Assembly: GCF_027921745.1 (NCBI RefSeq) | Contig: NC_079238.1 | Coordinates: 1,240,001-1,304,000, forward strand | Length of the DNA stretch: 64,000 nt | Source: Schizosaccharomyces osmophilus | Lineage: Eukaryota > Ascomycota > Schizosaccharomycetes > Schizosaccharomycetales > Schizosaccharomycetaceae | Direction: 5' to 3' | Shown here: positions 53,793-64,000 of the stretch, one piece after another | Layout: the number at the start of each line of letters is the position of its first letter | How positions within the stretch are numbered: position 1 is the first letter of the stretch | Position numbers and translations under genes: made by a program | Notes under the pieces: generated by a model | The model's database searches: none | What the model saw: the letters and a program-made list of their open reading frames with translations, nothing else | Told to the model about the DNA's origin: nothing

Positions 53793-55558
53793 ATGGATCA
53801 ATCTTCAGCACAAGATGAAAATAGCAAAATGGATGCAACACCCTTGCCAGTCAGTCTAAATCCTGAGGTAATAGAATCGAGGAATTTGGCGCCGTAAGTG
53901 AAACTCCTAAAATGTGATCTATAAGTTCTTTTTATTGACCCTTTCTTTTGTCTAGTGAAATTGACTTGCCTCAAATTTTTCAAAAGATTGTCCAGGATAG
54001 AGGGAATTTTAGAGATTTGGATGAAAATGAATTAGAAAAGCAATTAGAGGACGAGCAAGATTTTACGAAGACATTTCCTGGTAAACAAGATCCTTACTAT
54101 GGTTTTACCATTCTTCCAACCCAGCAAGAAGCCAATGACGTTTCTCCGGGCTCTACGAATGTTCATGATCACAAAAAAGAACTTATAGATCACATTTTGT
54201 AAGTCTCCTTAGTTTTGTTCTATCTCCGTCAATTCGCCGTACTAATCTTTTGACATAGGATTGCTCAAAATGAGTGCTCGCTAGCGCTTGATATGACTTC
54301 TTTACTTCTTTCGAAGTATAAGCAATCTAGTTCGGATACAATTTCGCCTTTTCTGAAATCTACTGTTCCTCCTGGATCACTAGGATTGGAGCGATGCCAT
54401 CCTCCTGAAGTAAAAGAGTCCGATAATGTTCTAGCTATGTGCTGGAAAAGAAAGTCCTTACATTCTTCAAAGAGTCTTCTTGCTGATGCCAAGGAAAGAT
54501 TATCCAAAGTTGTGGATTCCGAGCGTGAGTACTTTCAGATGTTGTCCAACGTTAGGGATTCATCGTGGCCTCTTGTACTGAGCAACAAGAGAGGTAATTA
54601 TGATGTTTCGATACAATATAGTGCCATAGGTGGAACATCTTTAGGTCTCGGATTAATCAGGAAGGATCAAGCAAAGCAAAGCTATAACTTTGAGACTGGA
54701 CTTGCACATGAAAAAGCGAACTTGCGTGTTGATTTAGTATCAAGTAGCGGAAAGGTTATTGCATCTTCAAAATGGAATTGGAATTGGGGAATACAAGAAG
54801 AAGACCCATTGTTGGTGAAAATACAAAGTGCTCAACGAGTACTGCTAGAAATGGATGTTTGGAGCGCACTGCTACAGGAAGCACAAATTTGTGAAAATCA
54901 AGGCGTGGTGTTTACTGGGGATACTATTTTTCTATCCTGCAATTCGGAATTTTCATTGCGAATTTCCCTTGATACCGGTGCAGAAGACATTAGACAGAGT
55001 TCGGAAGACGATTCAGATCAAGAACAAGGAGAGGAATATGATGAAGAAACTAGAAGATTTTTACAAAAATGCTGTAATGCTGCCAACGCGATTACACAGA
55101 TTTTATTCTTACAGTATTGCCGAAATCCTACCAGAAAATTACAGCAAGCGGAATTGGCAATGGTTATCGACCCTTCGGCTCCTCAAATAATTCGTCCTCT
55201 CATATTCTACTACGCGATTCACGAGGAAGCCCGTCAGTTTCAAAAGTGGTTACAAAATGAGGGCATAAAATTCGAGTATTTACCCTCTTACCCTTGGGAA
55301 ACAGCGAGAGACTTTACAACGTTTGAATCTTCTTTACTGACAAATCGCATCAACTTGCAGTGGTACCTTGATCTTGGTTTTTCTTTAAGCGCTAATATTC
55401 AGCATAACCCGACTATGCATGGAACCGAAAAAACCGTATGGAAGTACAAAGATGCCTATAACTATTACAAATTCTCTTCCGTAAAAAATTTATGTCAATA
55501 CATTGAGCATGCACGGAAACAAAGGGAAGAAATGGCTTCGAAAACTAATGAAGAATAA
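53793..55558 (+). CDS. srb4: Mediator head subunit Med17 (Srb4)
   Basis: Three exons (53793-53893, 53956-54198, 54259-55558) encode 547 residues. The N-terminal part has LPVSLNPEVIESRNLAPEID and the acidic NELEKQLEDEQDFTKTFPG. The central region carries the conserved ALDMTSLLLSKYKQ and LERCHPPEVKESDNVLAMCW. C-terminal head-fold blocks include VLLEMDVWSALLQEAQICEN and RPLIFYYAIHEEARQFQKW. Med17 is the structural hub of the Mediator head, contacting Pol II and TFIIH. Introns of 62 and 60 nt have GTAAGT sites. The length is as expected for fission yeast. Confidence 0.92.
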
Positions 55559-55851
55559 TCAACATTTACGTGGTATGTGATTCAATATGAATATAATACA
55601 TATATTTATATATATATAATTAAGAGGACCATTAATAGTGTATGAAGTCGTTTAAATAGTTATCAAACGTTTGATGTTTATCTTGATTGCAAAAAATGAA
55701 AATTAGTTTTTTTTAGGGTAGCACTTATTTGTTGAGAATCTATGAAATGTAAACACGTAACCAAAACATAAATGATAGAAAAGAACTTCAACTACCATCC
55801 CTACAACTTGGGCTTGAACGGCAATATGAAATTTTGATGTTCAACGTTTTG

Positions 55852-56460
55852 TTACAGCATTTGAAGCTTATTTTTGACTGCTGCTTCTAATTTGTACACA
55901 TGGGTATCTTTAGACTCAGGTGAAAGATGGCGAAGAGCATTGGCAAGCTCAAAAAGGTAGATATAGTTAGGTCCACTTTTTCCTTTCCGGGTAGAAATAA
56001 GATCTGATAATTCCTCAATTGTTTCTGACGGTTGGAACTGGGGACTATTTGAAGTGCCCACGTAAACGAGACAATGTTCAAGGATAGGTTTTTTATCTCC
56101 AATGTGAGCATACACAGGGACATCATGAGCAGTGTAGCCATTGACTTCTCGATCGTCCAAGTATGCTCTGATTTCTTTTGCGAAGGGAGCAGGAATACGA
56201 AATGCCATTCCCCAGCATCCTTCATCATAAGGTGTTTGAGCCCAATCCGAAAACTTTTCCCATTCTTCGTAAGGAATCAGGGTCAACACACGCCCTGGTT
56301 TCTCCACGGTACCTCGATGATCCTCACTTTTCATCCAAAGTCGTCGAACATATCCCCGAAGGTAGCATGGAATGCTTAAATCATATTTCGGCGGGGGGTG
56401 CCAAATCAAGGAACCATATCCAAATATCCAGAAACTTCCTTCAGGAGACAATGTTTCCAT
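55852..56460 (-). CDS. Glutathione-specific gamma-glutamylcyclotransferase (ChaC family)
   Basis: Single exon, 202 residues. Opens with the ChaC glutamyl-binding signature WIFGYGSLIW (YGSL at 15-18) and has RRLWMKSEDHRGTVEKPGRV. The proposed catalytic glutamate is E105 in DDREVNGY, matching the YREKxGY site of ChaC enzymes. These cytosolic enzymes split glutathione into 5-oxoproline and Cys-Gly; the budding-yeast equivalent is Gcg1. The start ATG is the first in frame and sits directly before the fold. Convergent with srb4; the next gene on the left strand order is the thioesterase. Confidence 0.92.
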   Translation of the reverse strand: METLSPEGSFWIFGYGSLIWHPPPKYDLSIPCYLRGYVRRLWMKSEDHRGTVEKPGRVLTLIPYEEWEKFSDWAQTPYDEGCWGMAFRIPAPFAKEIRAYLDDREVNGYTAHDVPVYAHIGDKKPILEHCLVYVGTSNSPQFQPSETIEELSDLISTRKGKSGPNYIYLFELANALRHLSPESKDTHVYKLEAAVKNKLQML

Positions 56461-56733
56461 CTTCTAAACTAAATCATCAAGTCGGCGAACGATGAATTTC
56501 CCAAAGATGAAAAAATTGAATCTTGGGTAGGAAATTTGCAGTAACCTACATAGGAGGGTGACTAAACTCATAAGCAAGCGGAATGAAGGTCGTTAAATAC
56601 ATTTCAAAGATGTGGAAAAGGTAGAAAATAGTAGATATAAATCAAAATAATTCATTCTTTGGGTATCGTAAGCGTTCCATGAAAAGAGGAATTAAGGACG
56701 TAATTCATGTAATACCATATCGCTTGGGTCGGC

Positions 56734-57213
56734 TTAGTCCAAATCGAAACAGTTTCTAGGGTCGTTCAAAGCATTACGAACGAACTTGGTGTGTCTTCCC
56801 TTGGCAAAAGTTTCCTTTGCTTCGGTGAAGAAGTCAACGCTCGTAAAAGCAATGTTGGAGCCGAGTCTGTCACATTTGGCATGAAGGAGAATTTGAGAGC
56901 CCAGAGTTCCACCGCTTTTCAAAAATGTCTGATTCATATCAATTGAAACACCAGAAACGAATAATCCCCTACTTGCAAGAGCTAAACTTCCACTCAGGTC
57001 AGTAAGGGCGGCAATACATCCTCCATGTAGATTTCCCATTCTATTCAAATGGCGTTTCTCTAATTTCAAAGAGCATTCCACGGACCCGGGGATCGCTCTG
57101 AGGATCTGGATATCACCAAGCAAGCAAGCATCAAACCCGTTAGTGTTTTTAAAGTCTTGCCAAACAGAACGAACAAAAGTTACAACTTTAGAACTCCCAG
57201 GATTAGCAGCCAT
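56734..57213 (-). CDS. Hotdog-fold acyl-CoA thioesterase (ACOT13/PaaI type)
   Basis: Single exon, 159 residues from the first ATG of the frame (57211-57213). The hotdog signature is RMGNLHGGCIAALTD, with NLHGG at 61-65 and D72 at the position of the catalytic Asp of human ACOT13. The strand SGVSIDMNQTFLKSG and the segment IAFTSVDFFTEAKETFAKG complete the fold. Such enzymes form tetramers and hydrolyse medium/long-chain acyl-CoA, often at mitochondria. The frame is open upstream of the ATG without another ATG. No intron. Confidence 0.88.
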   Translation of the reverse strand: MAANPGSSKVVTFVRSVWQDFKNTNGFDACLLGDIQILRAIPGSVECSLKLEKRHLNRMGNLHGGCIAALTDLSGSLALASRGLFVSGVSIDMNQTFLKSGGTLGSQILLHAKCDRLGSNIAFTSVDFFTEAKETFAKGRHTKFVRNALNDPRNCFDLD

Positions 57214-57815
57214 CCTATAGTTATTTTTTATAAATACGAAACAAGCGAAATTTCTATCCTTTTCAAAGAAAGACAACAGAAGAATCTGATGTTAAAAACG
57301 CAAACGTTTAGGTATCTTGGGTGTGGTCAAACAGGAATCCAGCGTTGATAAAAAATAATTGGCTATGATGAAGAAAAGGCAAGGAAAGCCAAAGATATGT
57401 TAATTAAAAGATAAAAAAACATTGAAAGAAAACAGCTGTTCTTAAAACAAAAAGTTATATGTCTTTTTCAGAATTGGTATCAATTCGTTCCTTAGATGAC
57501 TCTTCATCTTTTTTGTTTACGTAGCTTTTTTCAGAAAATTAACTAAAAAGAACCAAATATCATTAATGAAATAGAAAATCCAAGCTTCGACGAACGCAGC
57601 TCTATCGACTGTTGTTTTAGATATAAAACCCTATAATGTTGAATTGGTATGCCAAAATCTCGAAAGCTTTGCGTAGTTATAGATTTCAAAAGTTTAAGAG
57701 TTTCTCACATCAAACTTAATTACTTGCCGTCGGTATGTACTAATTGTTCATTGAAGAATGCCCATATTCATTACTCGTAATACATCAGCAATTCATTCCC
57801 AAAACTCCCCGTGTG
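57214..57815. other. Intergenic: thioesterase promoter and tfb2 3' region
   Basis: AT-rich with one TGTTTAC core (57516-57522 area). No coding-like frame. Confidence 0.5.
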
Positions 57816-59259
57816 TTATTTTACAGCTTTCCTTTTCAAGAAGGCAATCATCGGCTGCGCGCCAGCTGTGGTAATAAAAAACATGCGTTTGATCGAACTA
57901 TCCCACACAAGGACACCCAGTTCTTTTGCGTATTCCACGGCTTGGTCAAATTCCATGTCAGTAAGAAAGTCTCGAAATAGTATTCCTGGTGTCGCCTTCA
58001 AACGGTTCTTTTCTAATTCCCATAAATAGATCTGATCCACTAATGTAGGAGGAAGTAAAGGTACCTATTATAATGTTGTTAGTGTTTTTATAACTGTAAA
58101 TGCGTCGTGTTACTTACATTCGCTCTCATTTGTGGATGAGCATGCGTAGAAAAGTATGTGATAATTTGTTCAGCAGCAATACCATTCATCAGAGCTCTTC
58201 GAATACTATCACGAGTGATCACGCCAACAACCAAATTTGAAAACTTCGCTCGTAAATTAGCGAATAAACCTATGATGGCAATCTGTAGAGGCGAGCTTGT
58301 GTAGGCATACAAACGATAATTTGTTTCTACAATAATGAACCCCTTGTCAGCGTCATTATCACTCTTGGCACCTTCTAGTGCGTGAGAGTCAGTTGTTAAG
58401 CTCGTTGCGAGACGCGTAGGATAAAATCGCTTTGATGTCGTTTTCCTTTGATACACGACCCCGTACTCTCGTAAATCTTCCAGCATAATTTGTTGAGTGT
58501 CAGTCAAGAAATCTACAGAATAATCTCTTCCCAATTCCAAACTTCCTAGCATAAATAGAAAATGTAAAACTTGAATAGGATCCATATGTGTATCTTCGGA
58601 AAGCTTGAGATACTCAAGCAAAAGAGTCCAGATTTGTGTATTGATATCTTGCAAAAGGAATTGGAAACCTGAGTGCGTAATTCGCAATTGATTCTTGGGA
58701 CCAGTCATTAAACCTCCTCTTCGAAGTAAACTTAGGACTCCTTCTCCGGGATATTTACCCTCTGGCGTTCCTACCATGAAATGTAAAATAGTTTCCCAAG
58801 TCTCCTTTGCGTATTTATCTAGAAAGTCTAAATCCACATGATGCTTGTCTTCATCGGTGCAGGGAACACCAAATGAATTATGATTCCCACTTAAAACGTT
58901 AAAACTACATTTTCTAAAAATTAAAAACAACCATACCCGCCGGTGAGAGCAGTAATAAACTGCTTCCGGAATTCCTCGTTAAGAATAATGTGCTGTCCAT
59001 CAAATTGAAAAATGTGCATGCTCACAAGTTTGTTAAATGATTCTGATTGATATACTTTACTCGACATTTTCGTCCATAAATCAAAGTCTGAAAGAGCGAC
59101 AGGCATAGGATTAAAAAGCATGGACATTACATATTGTCTTGCCAAAATCGGTAATAATCGAAAAACAGCAAGGCAAGCCGCTGGCTTTTGATACAGTCTT
59201 GCATGATTTGGAAGCTGCTCTAGGAAATCGTTGATGCTCGATTTAAATTCTGCCTGCAT
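57816..59259 (-). CDS. tfb2: TFIIH core subunit Tfb2 (p52)
   Basis: Three exons (58937-59259, 58118-58889, 57816-58064) encode 447 residues. N-terminal winged-helix region: SSINDFLEQLPNHARLYQKP, then the splice-restored ALTGGGNHNSFGVP, a near-invariant Tfb2 motif. Next come KYAKETWETILHFMVG and RITHSGFQFLLQDINTQIWT, FRP-like helical repeats (LFANLRAKFSNLVVGVITRD), and the C-terminal clutch and Tfb5-binding fold (LWELEKNRLKATPGILFRDF). Tfb2 anchors and stimulates the XPB helicase in TFIIH for promoter opening and excision repair. Introns: 47 nt with GTATGG, and 53 nt with GTAAGT and CTAAC. Confidence 0.94.
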
Positions 59260-59779
59260 CCTTGAAATTCAGTACTTTTACGACAAGACGCGTTCAACCT
59301 AAAACAAACAAAAAAGGTAAAAAAATTTTTTGTATAAGAAACATAAATAACTTTCAGAATTAATTAAAACACTAGAAAAACGAGTGATTCATGGAATTGT
59401 CTATCTGGATGGATGTTGGAAGCCAAAATGTAGAAGCCAAATATGCAGTCTGAATTGTATGAGCTTGTGTATCAAGAAAAAAATTTAATTTAAAAAATTT
59501 CAATATAAAAAAAATAGAAAAGAAAAGAAAAGAAAGAAAGCAATCACATGAATTGCCATACATTTTTACAGCAATAGACTTTACGGGAATGAATACAAAA
59601 CGGGATAATTCATTATACTCAATCATTAGTCTAGTCAATTCTAAAATTTAACTAAAGATGATTCTTCATTTAACTTGTAAAAAAAGAAAGGAAAAATGGA
59701 AAAGGGAAAGGGATACGAAAAAAAATTTCCCTAAAGGAGTATCCATAAATAAATGACAAAAATGATGGATTCAAGAAGT
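59260..59779. other. Intergenic: tfb2 promoter and did2 3' region
   Basis: Contains an AAAAG/AAAG purine repeat at about 59514-59541. No coding-like frame. Confidence 0.5.
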
Positions 59780-60765
59780 TCAAGAAGAACGCAAGGCTCT
59801 CAGTCGTTCTTGAAGACTGTCATCTTCGACCGCTGGAGAGGGGGTTGGAACCTTTTCTTGAGGAACAGAGAGGTTATTGTTCATATTTTGATTGAATTCT
59901 AATCCCGCCTCATCAGCAACGGATTGCATTAATAAGTCGACATTCTCTTGGGGAGTATCGACAGCAGTAGCAGAACCCATAGTCTGAAATGTTAATAGAA
60001 ATATAAGAGGAAATTATACTTACTTTATGCATGTAATCTGTCTGAACATCAACGTCGTCAAACTGAGTTTCGAATTTATCCATAATTTGAGAAATCTATC
60101 ATTTTCGGTTAGAAGATCAAGCCCTAGCTTTTCTAAGAAATAGAATTTACACAACTTACTTTATCCAGATTCATGCTTTGCATAGCTTTATCCATACCAC
60201 GAACCACAGAAGCCATATTTCCAGAAACCTAATCGGTGTTAGCATCTAAATTAAATCCACACCCATAGCTGAAAAAGGCACATACCGATCTCATGGTCAC
60301 TGCAGTCTGCAACCTGCTAGAAACCGCGTCAATGCGCGATGAGAGCTTTAAAAGGTTAAGGGATTCTTGTTGTTTACGAATGGCATTCGAGGCATATATT
60401 TGAGCAACTTCTTGATTTCCTTTTAAGATTGCCTATAGAATTTGTAAGCTTTTCTATCCTGCAAAATCGGCAATTTTCGGAAAACGTTGACACAGTATTT
60501 GGATTCAGCAATCGTAATCACAAAGGGAGATGAATAGTACTAAACTTTTTCTCACGAATTATTCCATACCTTTTTTACTTTCTCACGTTCTGCCCGTTCT
60601 TCCTTAGACGCCTTTATCGATTGTTTATTCAGCGATTTGGCCGCGAACTACCCATTGTTAGTGAAGCAAGGGAAATTTCGCACCTTTAAATGAAACAATG
60701 ATGCTAATCCGTTAGTATTCGACGTGTTATAATTCTTTTTTTCTCGTACCTTCTAAGTTACTCAT
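59780..60765 (-). CDS. did2: ESCRT-III-associated protein Did2 (CHMP1)
   Basis: Seven exons on the minus strand: 60750-60765, 60684-60703, 60570-60647, 60286-60432, 60160-60228, 60024-60095, 59780-59983, encoding 201 residues. The reconstruction gives [20 protein letters not shown] and then [20 protein letters not shown], the CHMP1 N-terminus. The middle is [20 protein letters not shown], followed by [16 protein letters not shown] and [17 protein letters not shown]. The C-terminal helix LQERLRALR fits a MIM1 motif, which binds Vps4. Did2 regulates Vps4 in ESCRT-III disassembly on endosomes. Exon 2 is a 20-nt microexon. Intron 2 is 36 nt with a GTGCGA 5' site and a CACTAAC branch point. Confidence 0.93.
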
Positions 60766-61368
60766 GTTTTTCAAGTTTGTTGTTGTTCTGTGTCATATTC
60801 ATCCATCCTTCTTGACCTCTAAAAGTCTCCCTGTATTTCGTTATCTTGGTTTATTTATTGCTTTGCTTTTTCTTGACTTGTTTCAACGTTCTATCGAGTA
60901 TAACATTAATAAATATAAATAAAAGGAATTTTTGCTTTTTTGTTCATCTTCATGTCTATTGTGTTTTACTCGTAATCTTTAGTACTAAAGTAAAAATAAA
61001 TTCCAAACGTTTTGTTCACTGATTCCTATCGTCGTAGCGTTTCTCTCGTCAACGCTTGCACTTTGATTCATTAGTAAGTGCATGATAATATCTCTTGAAA
61101 TGAATTTAGTCCTTTTTTTTTGTTTACCTTTACAAAAACAAGATGAAAAACAAACTATTGAAAGAAATTGAAACGGAACTTGGCATGTATTTTCATTTGG
61201 ATGACCTTCTGTGACTATATTCGCATTCGCATTTTATAGCAAAAACACGATTTTTCTTTGTAACTATTCCTTGTATTTATTGTTTACTTTGAGGTTTATT
61301 TCTTGTACAACCCCTACGCTGTAAGATGTTTCATGGTAGAACATTGTTTATATTTTTACGGGACAGAT

Positions 61369-61379
61369 GTAAACAAATA
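61369..61379 (+). promoter_or_regulatory. FLEX (Mei4-like) motif before the small KEN-box frame
   Basis: GTAAACAAATA, reading towards the candidate gene, 47 bp upstream of its likely ATG. It matches the Mei4 core GTAAAYA in the extended form GTAAACAAAYA. Confidence 0.45.
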
Positions 61380-61425
61380 CGACACATCCCCAACTTGCTT
61401 TCAACAACATCCTACACCTTTGGAT

Positions 61426-61611
61426 ATGGAAGAAAACAAAGAAAATCAATTGAATTTGCCCAAATTATCAATCCCTGAGAATATACAGGTATTCCAGGGC
61501 AAATACTATACGCTGGACGGTGAACAAACACCAAACCCAGATGGTGCAGCCGAGTTTAAAACCTGTAAAGCGTTATACTACAAATCAAAAAAACCAATCC
61601 CTGGGAGATAA
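61426..61611 (+). CDS. Candidate small protein with KEN box, possibly meiotic
   Basis: A 61-residue frame starting MEENKENQLNLPKLSIPENI, with the APC/C degron KEN at residues 5-7. It ends YYKSKKPIPGR. Codon choice and residue mix (Glu/Asn/Gln start, Pro-Asn-Pro-Asp turn, Lys-rich end) look protein-like compared with the flanks. An earlier in-frame ATG at 61333 would give 92 residues, but the FLEX motif would then be inside the gene. A later exon is possible (GTAAAG at 61564, TTTAG near 61650), which would change the C-terminus. I recognise no family. Inference: a short-lived meiotic protein. It is not proven to be a gene. Confidence 0.4.
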   Translation: MEENKENQLNLPKLSIPENIQVFQGKYYTLDGEQTPNPDGAAEFKTCKALYYKSKKPIPGR

Positions 61612-62337
61612 GAAATGGATTTATTCTGTTTGTACATGCTTCAAATGGCCTTTAGCTGGAAAGGTCCGTACGAAATGCATACCTATTCATTCTTTGATTC
61701 TGATGAAAAATATCCAAAAACAAATCAGCGTTTCAATCTCATGAAATTGATAAACCAATTATGAATGCTTCCAGAACGTGGACTACATTTTCCTCAGAAA
61801 CGCTCATAAACAGGAAGATTTAAAAAAATTCCATATATTATACAACATAATAAGAATAACCCGAGAACATGAGTTTTCCTAACATTGTATACGTTCGTAG
61901 AAGAAGGCTAACATTGTGAGGTTCAGGAAACAAGTTGTTTATAAAAAAAAAACACAAATAGCGTTTGATCATTACTGTGATGTTCTATGGAACTTATAAA
62001 TCAGTTCATTTTTAGAACGACGATTGCCCAAAAGCCTAGAACCTAACTTTCTTTTTAAAAGGAAACAGGGAAAAATAATTGTCGAATTAGAAACGGTAAA
62101 ACAAACAGCCGGGTTTCCTCGTGTTTGCTCTGTTCATGATAGAATGTCTGTTTTTGGTGGAACAACCATCGTCAAAGGATTTTTATGCGCAAACATCCTT
62201 GTCTTATATATATTTTTGTTTAAAAAATATAAAAAATAAAAAACCTTAGTTATTAAGTAATCAGAACGTTCTCATTATTATACGTGACCGGAATGGTGTC
62301 TCGAAAAATGTACATCCTCTCCAAATAATGCAGGAAA

Positions 62338-62981
62338 TTACTGGATAAGACAACATGAATTTTGTTTCTTTGCAGACTTGTAAAACATACGAGATTGACT
62401 AGACAAATTGTCGCTACGAGCAATCAAATCATCCAGTTTCTCACCACGAGCTAAAACACTTTCAATGGTTCTATGAAGCACATCCTTTGTCTCATCCAAT
62501 TCTTGCTGCACACGCATAATTGTGTCTGCCTGTTTCGGATCCTGGTATTTTGATAAGTACGTATCGAGCTCTGGGAATGGAAGGGTAACTGCACCAGACT
62601 CCCATTTTTGACGAGGGTTTTTTGTAACAAACTCATCTAATAATTTATTCAACAAAGTGTATGCGACTCGCAAAGGATATTCTTTGTCGCTTGCAATGAC
62701 ACCACACAAACCATCTGAACGATTATAAACATGAAATACATAGTCTGATTCTTCAACGTCTTGTCTTTGTCCAGGGCTAGTTCTTTCCGTCACCGTCTTC
62801 GTAAAAAATGTCATGAACTCTCCAACACTAATTTCATACGCTGTTAGCTAAAAATTCATATACCGTGATTTCCATACGTAGACCTCTGAAAGAAGGAGAA
62901 GCTCGAAAGATCTGAAGCTGTACATAGCAACTGAACTGGCTTTGGGTCAAACCGAAGAATAGAAATTGAATACAGCTTCAT
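62338..62981 (-). CDS. ykt6: R-SNARE Ykt6
   Basis: Two exons (62878-62981, 62338-62827) encode 197 residues, the family length. Exon 1 gives the longin-domain start [20 protein letters not shown] and SSFSFFQR; the 50-nt intron has GTATGG and TAG. The SNARE helix [20 protein letters not shown] contains the zero-layer Arg in LARGEK. The protein ends CCLIQ: C193 for palmitoylation and C194 as the CAAX cysteine, with a final Gln favouring farnesylation. Ykt6 acts in ER-Golgi, vacuolar and autophagosome fusion. It is divergent from mug81 with 277 bp between. Confidence 0.96.
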
Positions 62982-63258
62982 CTTCTTCTTAATGCTGCAA
63001 GTTATAGCGTTTTGGTTCCGACCAAGTTTGTTTCTACCATACTTGATAACACCTCATGGATTACCGCGCTGCACCGCAGATTGCTATACCTGAATCGAGT
63101 ACAAAATACTGCCTTCGGCAAAAACCCATTAACCAGTTTATATAGCCTTTTAAGATCAGTTCATTAGGAATTGTAAGAAAGTACTTCTTCTACAGAATTA
63201 GGAATTTGAGAAACTTGCCTTCTTTGAGAAATCGCGAAACTTTTTGATACTGGCTTAT

Positions 63259-64000
63259 ATGGAATTAGCGCTCAAGCATGTAACGAATCGCTTAGAAAAG
63301 CTGGATTCGAATTGTTTTCAAGATGATATTTATACTTTTGAACCGAAGAATGTGAATTCTTCACTACATTCGGTTGGAAGAACCATTAATGATATTTTGG
63401 ATACGACTTACACATTTCTACCAAAAAAAGTACCTATACAAGAAAATGAATTGGTCGAGGATACAATCTCTAATTTACGTTGGCTAAAGGAAAAATGTGA
63501 AACAGTTTGCTCTACTATGGATGCGGAATTGAGCCCTTCCACCTTGTTCGACTCGATTGTTGAGGCCCTTCTATCAGAAAACGACGAATTGACTGTACAG
63601 GAGGATTTGATTAATCTCGTCGGTTTTGAAAATGTTGAGCTCTTATCTCAGATTTTTGAAAGGTCATCGTTAATTTTGCAGGAGTACACTAGTCAATCGA
63701 TTTCCATGGACGAAAAAGCTTCCGCAGACCCAAGTGTTACTCACGGACAAGCCCTTTTGGATTCTATTCGAACAAAGGGACCTCAATTTACACGATCCAA
63801 AGACAACCGCGGTCCATTATTTACTGGACAGCAAGTTTTCGAAAGTGAAAAGTATCCCCATGTTTACGGTGACAAAAGGCTTGGAAATACTATTAGTGTC
63901 ATCGGCAAGAAATTCGCTTTGCCAGCTGGAAGTCAACGAGATGACTATGACAAATACGAGGAAATAACTGTCCCTCCTGCAAAACATATACCCCCTATGC
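63259..64000 (+). CDS. mug81: Slh1/ASCC3-type RNA helicase Mug81 (5' part, cut by window end)
   Basis: Open from ATG 63259 to the window end: 247 codons with no stop. The helicase domains lie beyond the edge. The visible N-terminus is helical (MELALKHVTNRLEKLDSNCF...) and leads to GKKFALPAGSQRDDYDKYEE followed by ITVPPAKHIPP. That is the LPxGtxR..Y..YEEV.VPP segment which precedes the first RecA domain in Slh1, ASCC3 and Brr2. Slh1 is the helicase of the RQT complex, which splits collided ribosomes. S. pombe mug81 is next to ykt6 in my memory of the map, and was listed as upregulated in meiosis. Confidence 0.83.
   Translation, partial: MELALKHVTNRLEKLDSNCFQDDIYTFEPKNVNSSLHSVGRTINDILDTTYTFLPKKVPIQENELVEDTISNLRWLKEKCETVCSTMDAELSPSTLFDSIVEALLSENDELTVQEDLINLVGFENVELLSQIFERSSLILQEYTSQSISMDEKASADPSVTHGQALLDSIRTKGPQFTRSKDNRGPLFTGQQVFESEKYPHVYGDKRLGNTISVIGKKFALPAGSQRDDYDKYEEITVPPAKHIPPM

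Larger units (their letters stand above)
60766..62337. other. Intergenic: 1.6 kb between did2 and ykt6
   Basis: Holds the did2 promoter on the left, a FLEX-like site plus a 61-codon coding-like frame at 61369-61611, and the ykt6 3' region. A 71-codon frame at 62024-62239 has no ATG start and looks like chance. Confidence 0.5.

Noticed and set aside
62024-62239. 71-codon frame before the ykt6 3' end
   Set aside because: No ATG at its start, hydrophobic tail from AT-rich sequence, no splice link to the 61.4 kb frame that I could support.

Overview
This is nuclear DNA of a fission yeast, genus Schizosaccharomyces. The genes are compact and AT-rich, with many short introns (GTAAGT/GTATGT-type 5' sites, CTAAC/CTAAT/CTGAC branch points, TAG/CAG/AAG ends). 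The proteins match S. pombe families closely but not exactly; Sar1, for example, differs from the S. pombe protein as I remember it at only a few residues. A relative in the S. octosporus / cryophilus / osmophilus group is most likely. I cannot fix the species by eye. No virus-like, LTR or DNA-transposon copy was recognised.

As far as I can recall the S. pombe map, the window is collinear with one stretch of S. pombe chromosome II (genes numbered SPBC21C3, SPBC31F10 and SPBC13G1) read in the opposite direction. I used this remembered order to support names, after each product had been recognised from its own sequence.

Layout. 0-8 kb: ubx4 (-), an intron-bearing tRNA-Tyr (-), riboflavin-pathway reductase rib7 (+), an FAHD1-type hydrolase (+), ornithine aminotransferase car2 (+) and a tRNA m3C32 methyltransferase (+). 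8-16 kb: an Aim11-like small membrane protein (-), SF3a splicing subunit sap62 (-), mitochondrial ribosomal bL34m (+), an ADCK2/Cqd1-type UbiB kinase-like protein (-), and Rpd3L/Clr6-complex subunit dep1 (+). 16-29 kb: the giant lipid-transfer protein vps13a (+) and exomer subunit bch1 (-). 29-40 kb: ATP synthase epsilon (atp15, +), then the HIRA histone-chaperone genes hip3 and hip1 side by side (+), then six-exon tma20 (-). 40-49 kb: spliceosome factor cwf4 (+), a Mub1/SamB MYND protein (+), Mediator Med10 (nut2, +), meiotic recombination gene mde2 (-) and lsb5 (-). 51-64 kb: sar1 (+), mug37 (-), Mediator Med17 (srb4, +), a ChaC-type gamma-glutamylcyclotransferase (-), a hotdog thioesterase (-), TFIIH tfb2 (-), ESCRT-III did2 (-, seven exons), SNARE ykt6 (-) and the 5' end of the Slh1/ASCC3-type helicase mug81 (+).

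Most of this is conserved housekeeping sequence. The less explained parts are a Mei4/FLEX-like site beside a 61-codon frame with a KEN box (61.4 kb), a possible two-exon mini-frame in the 1.5 kb gap before hip3, an Aim11-like gene whose reading frame stays open 37 codons upstream of its first ATG, a strong hairpin in the long first intron of sap62, and a 20-nt microexon in did2.
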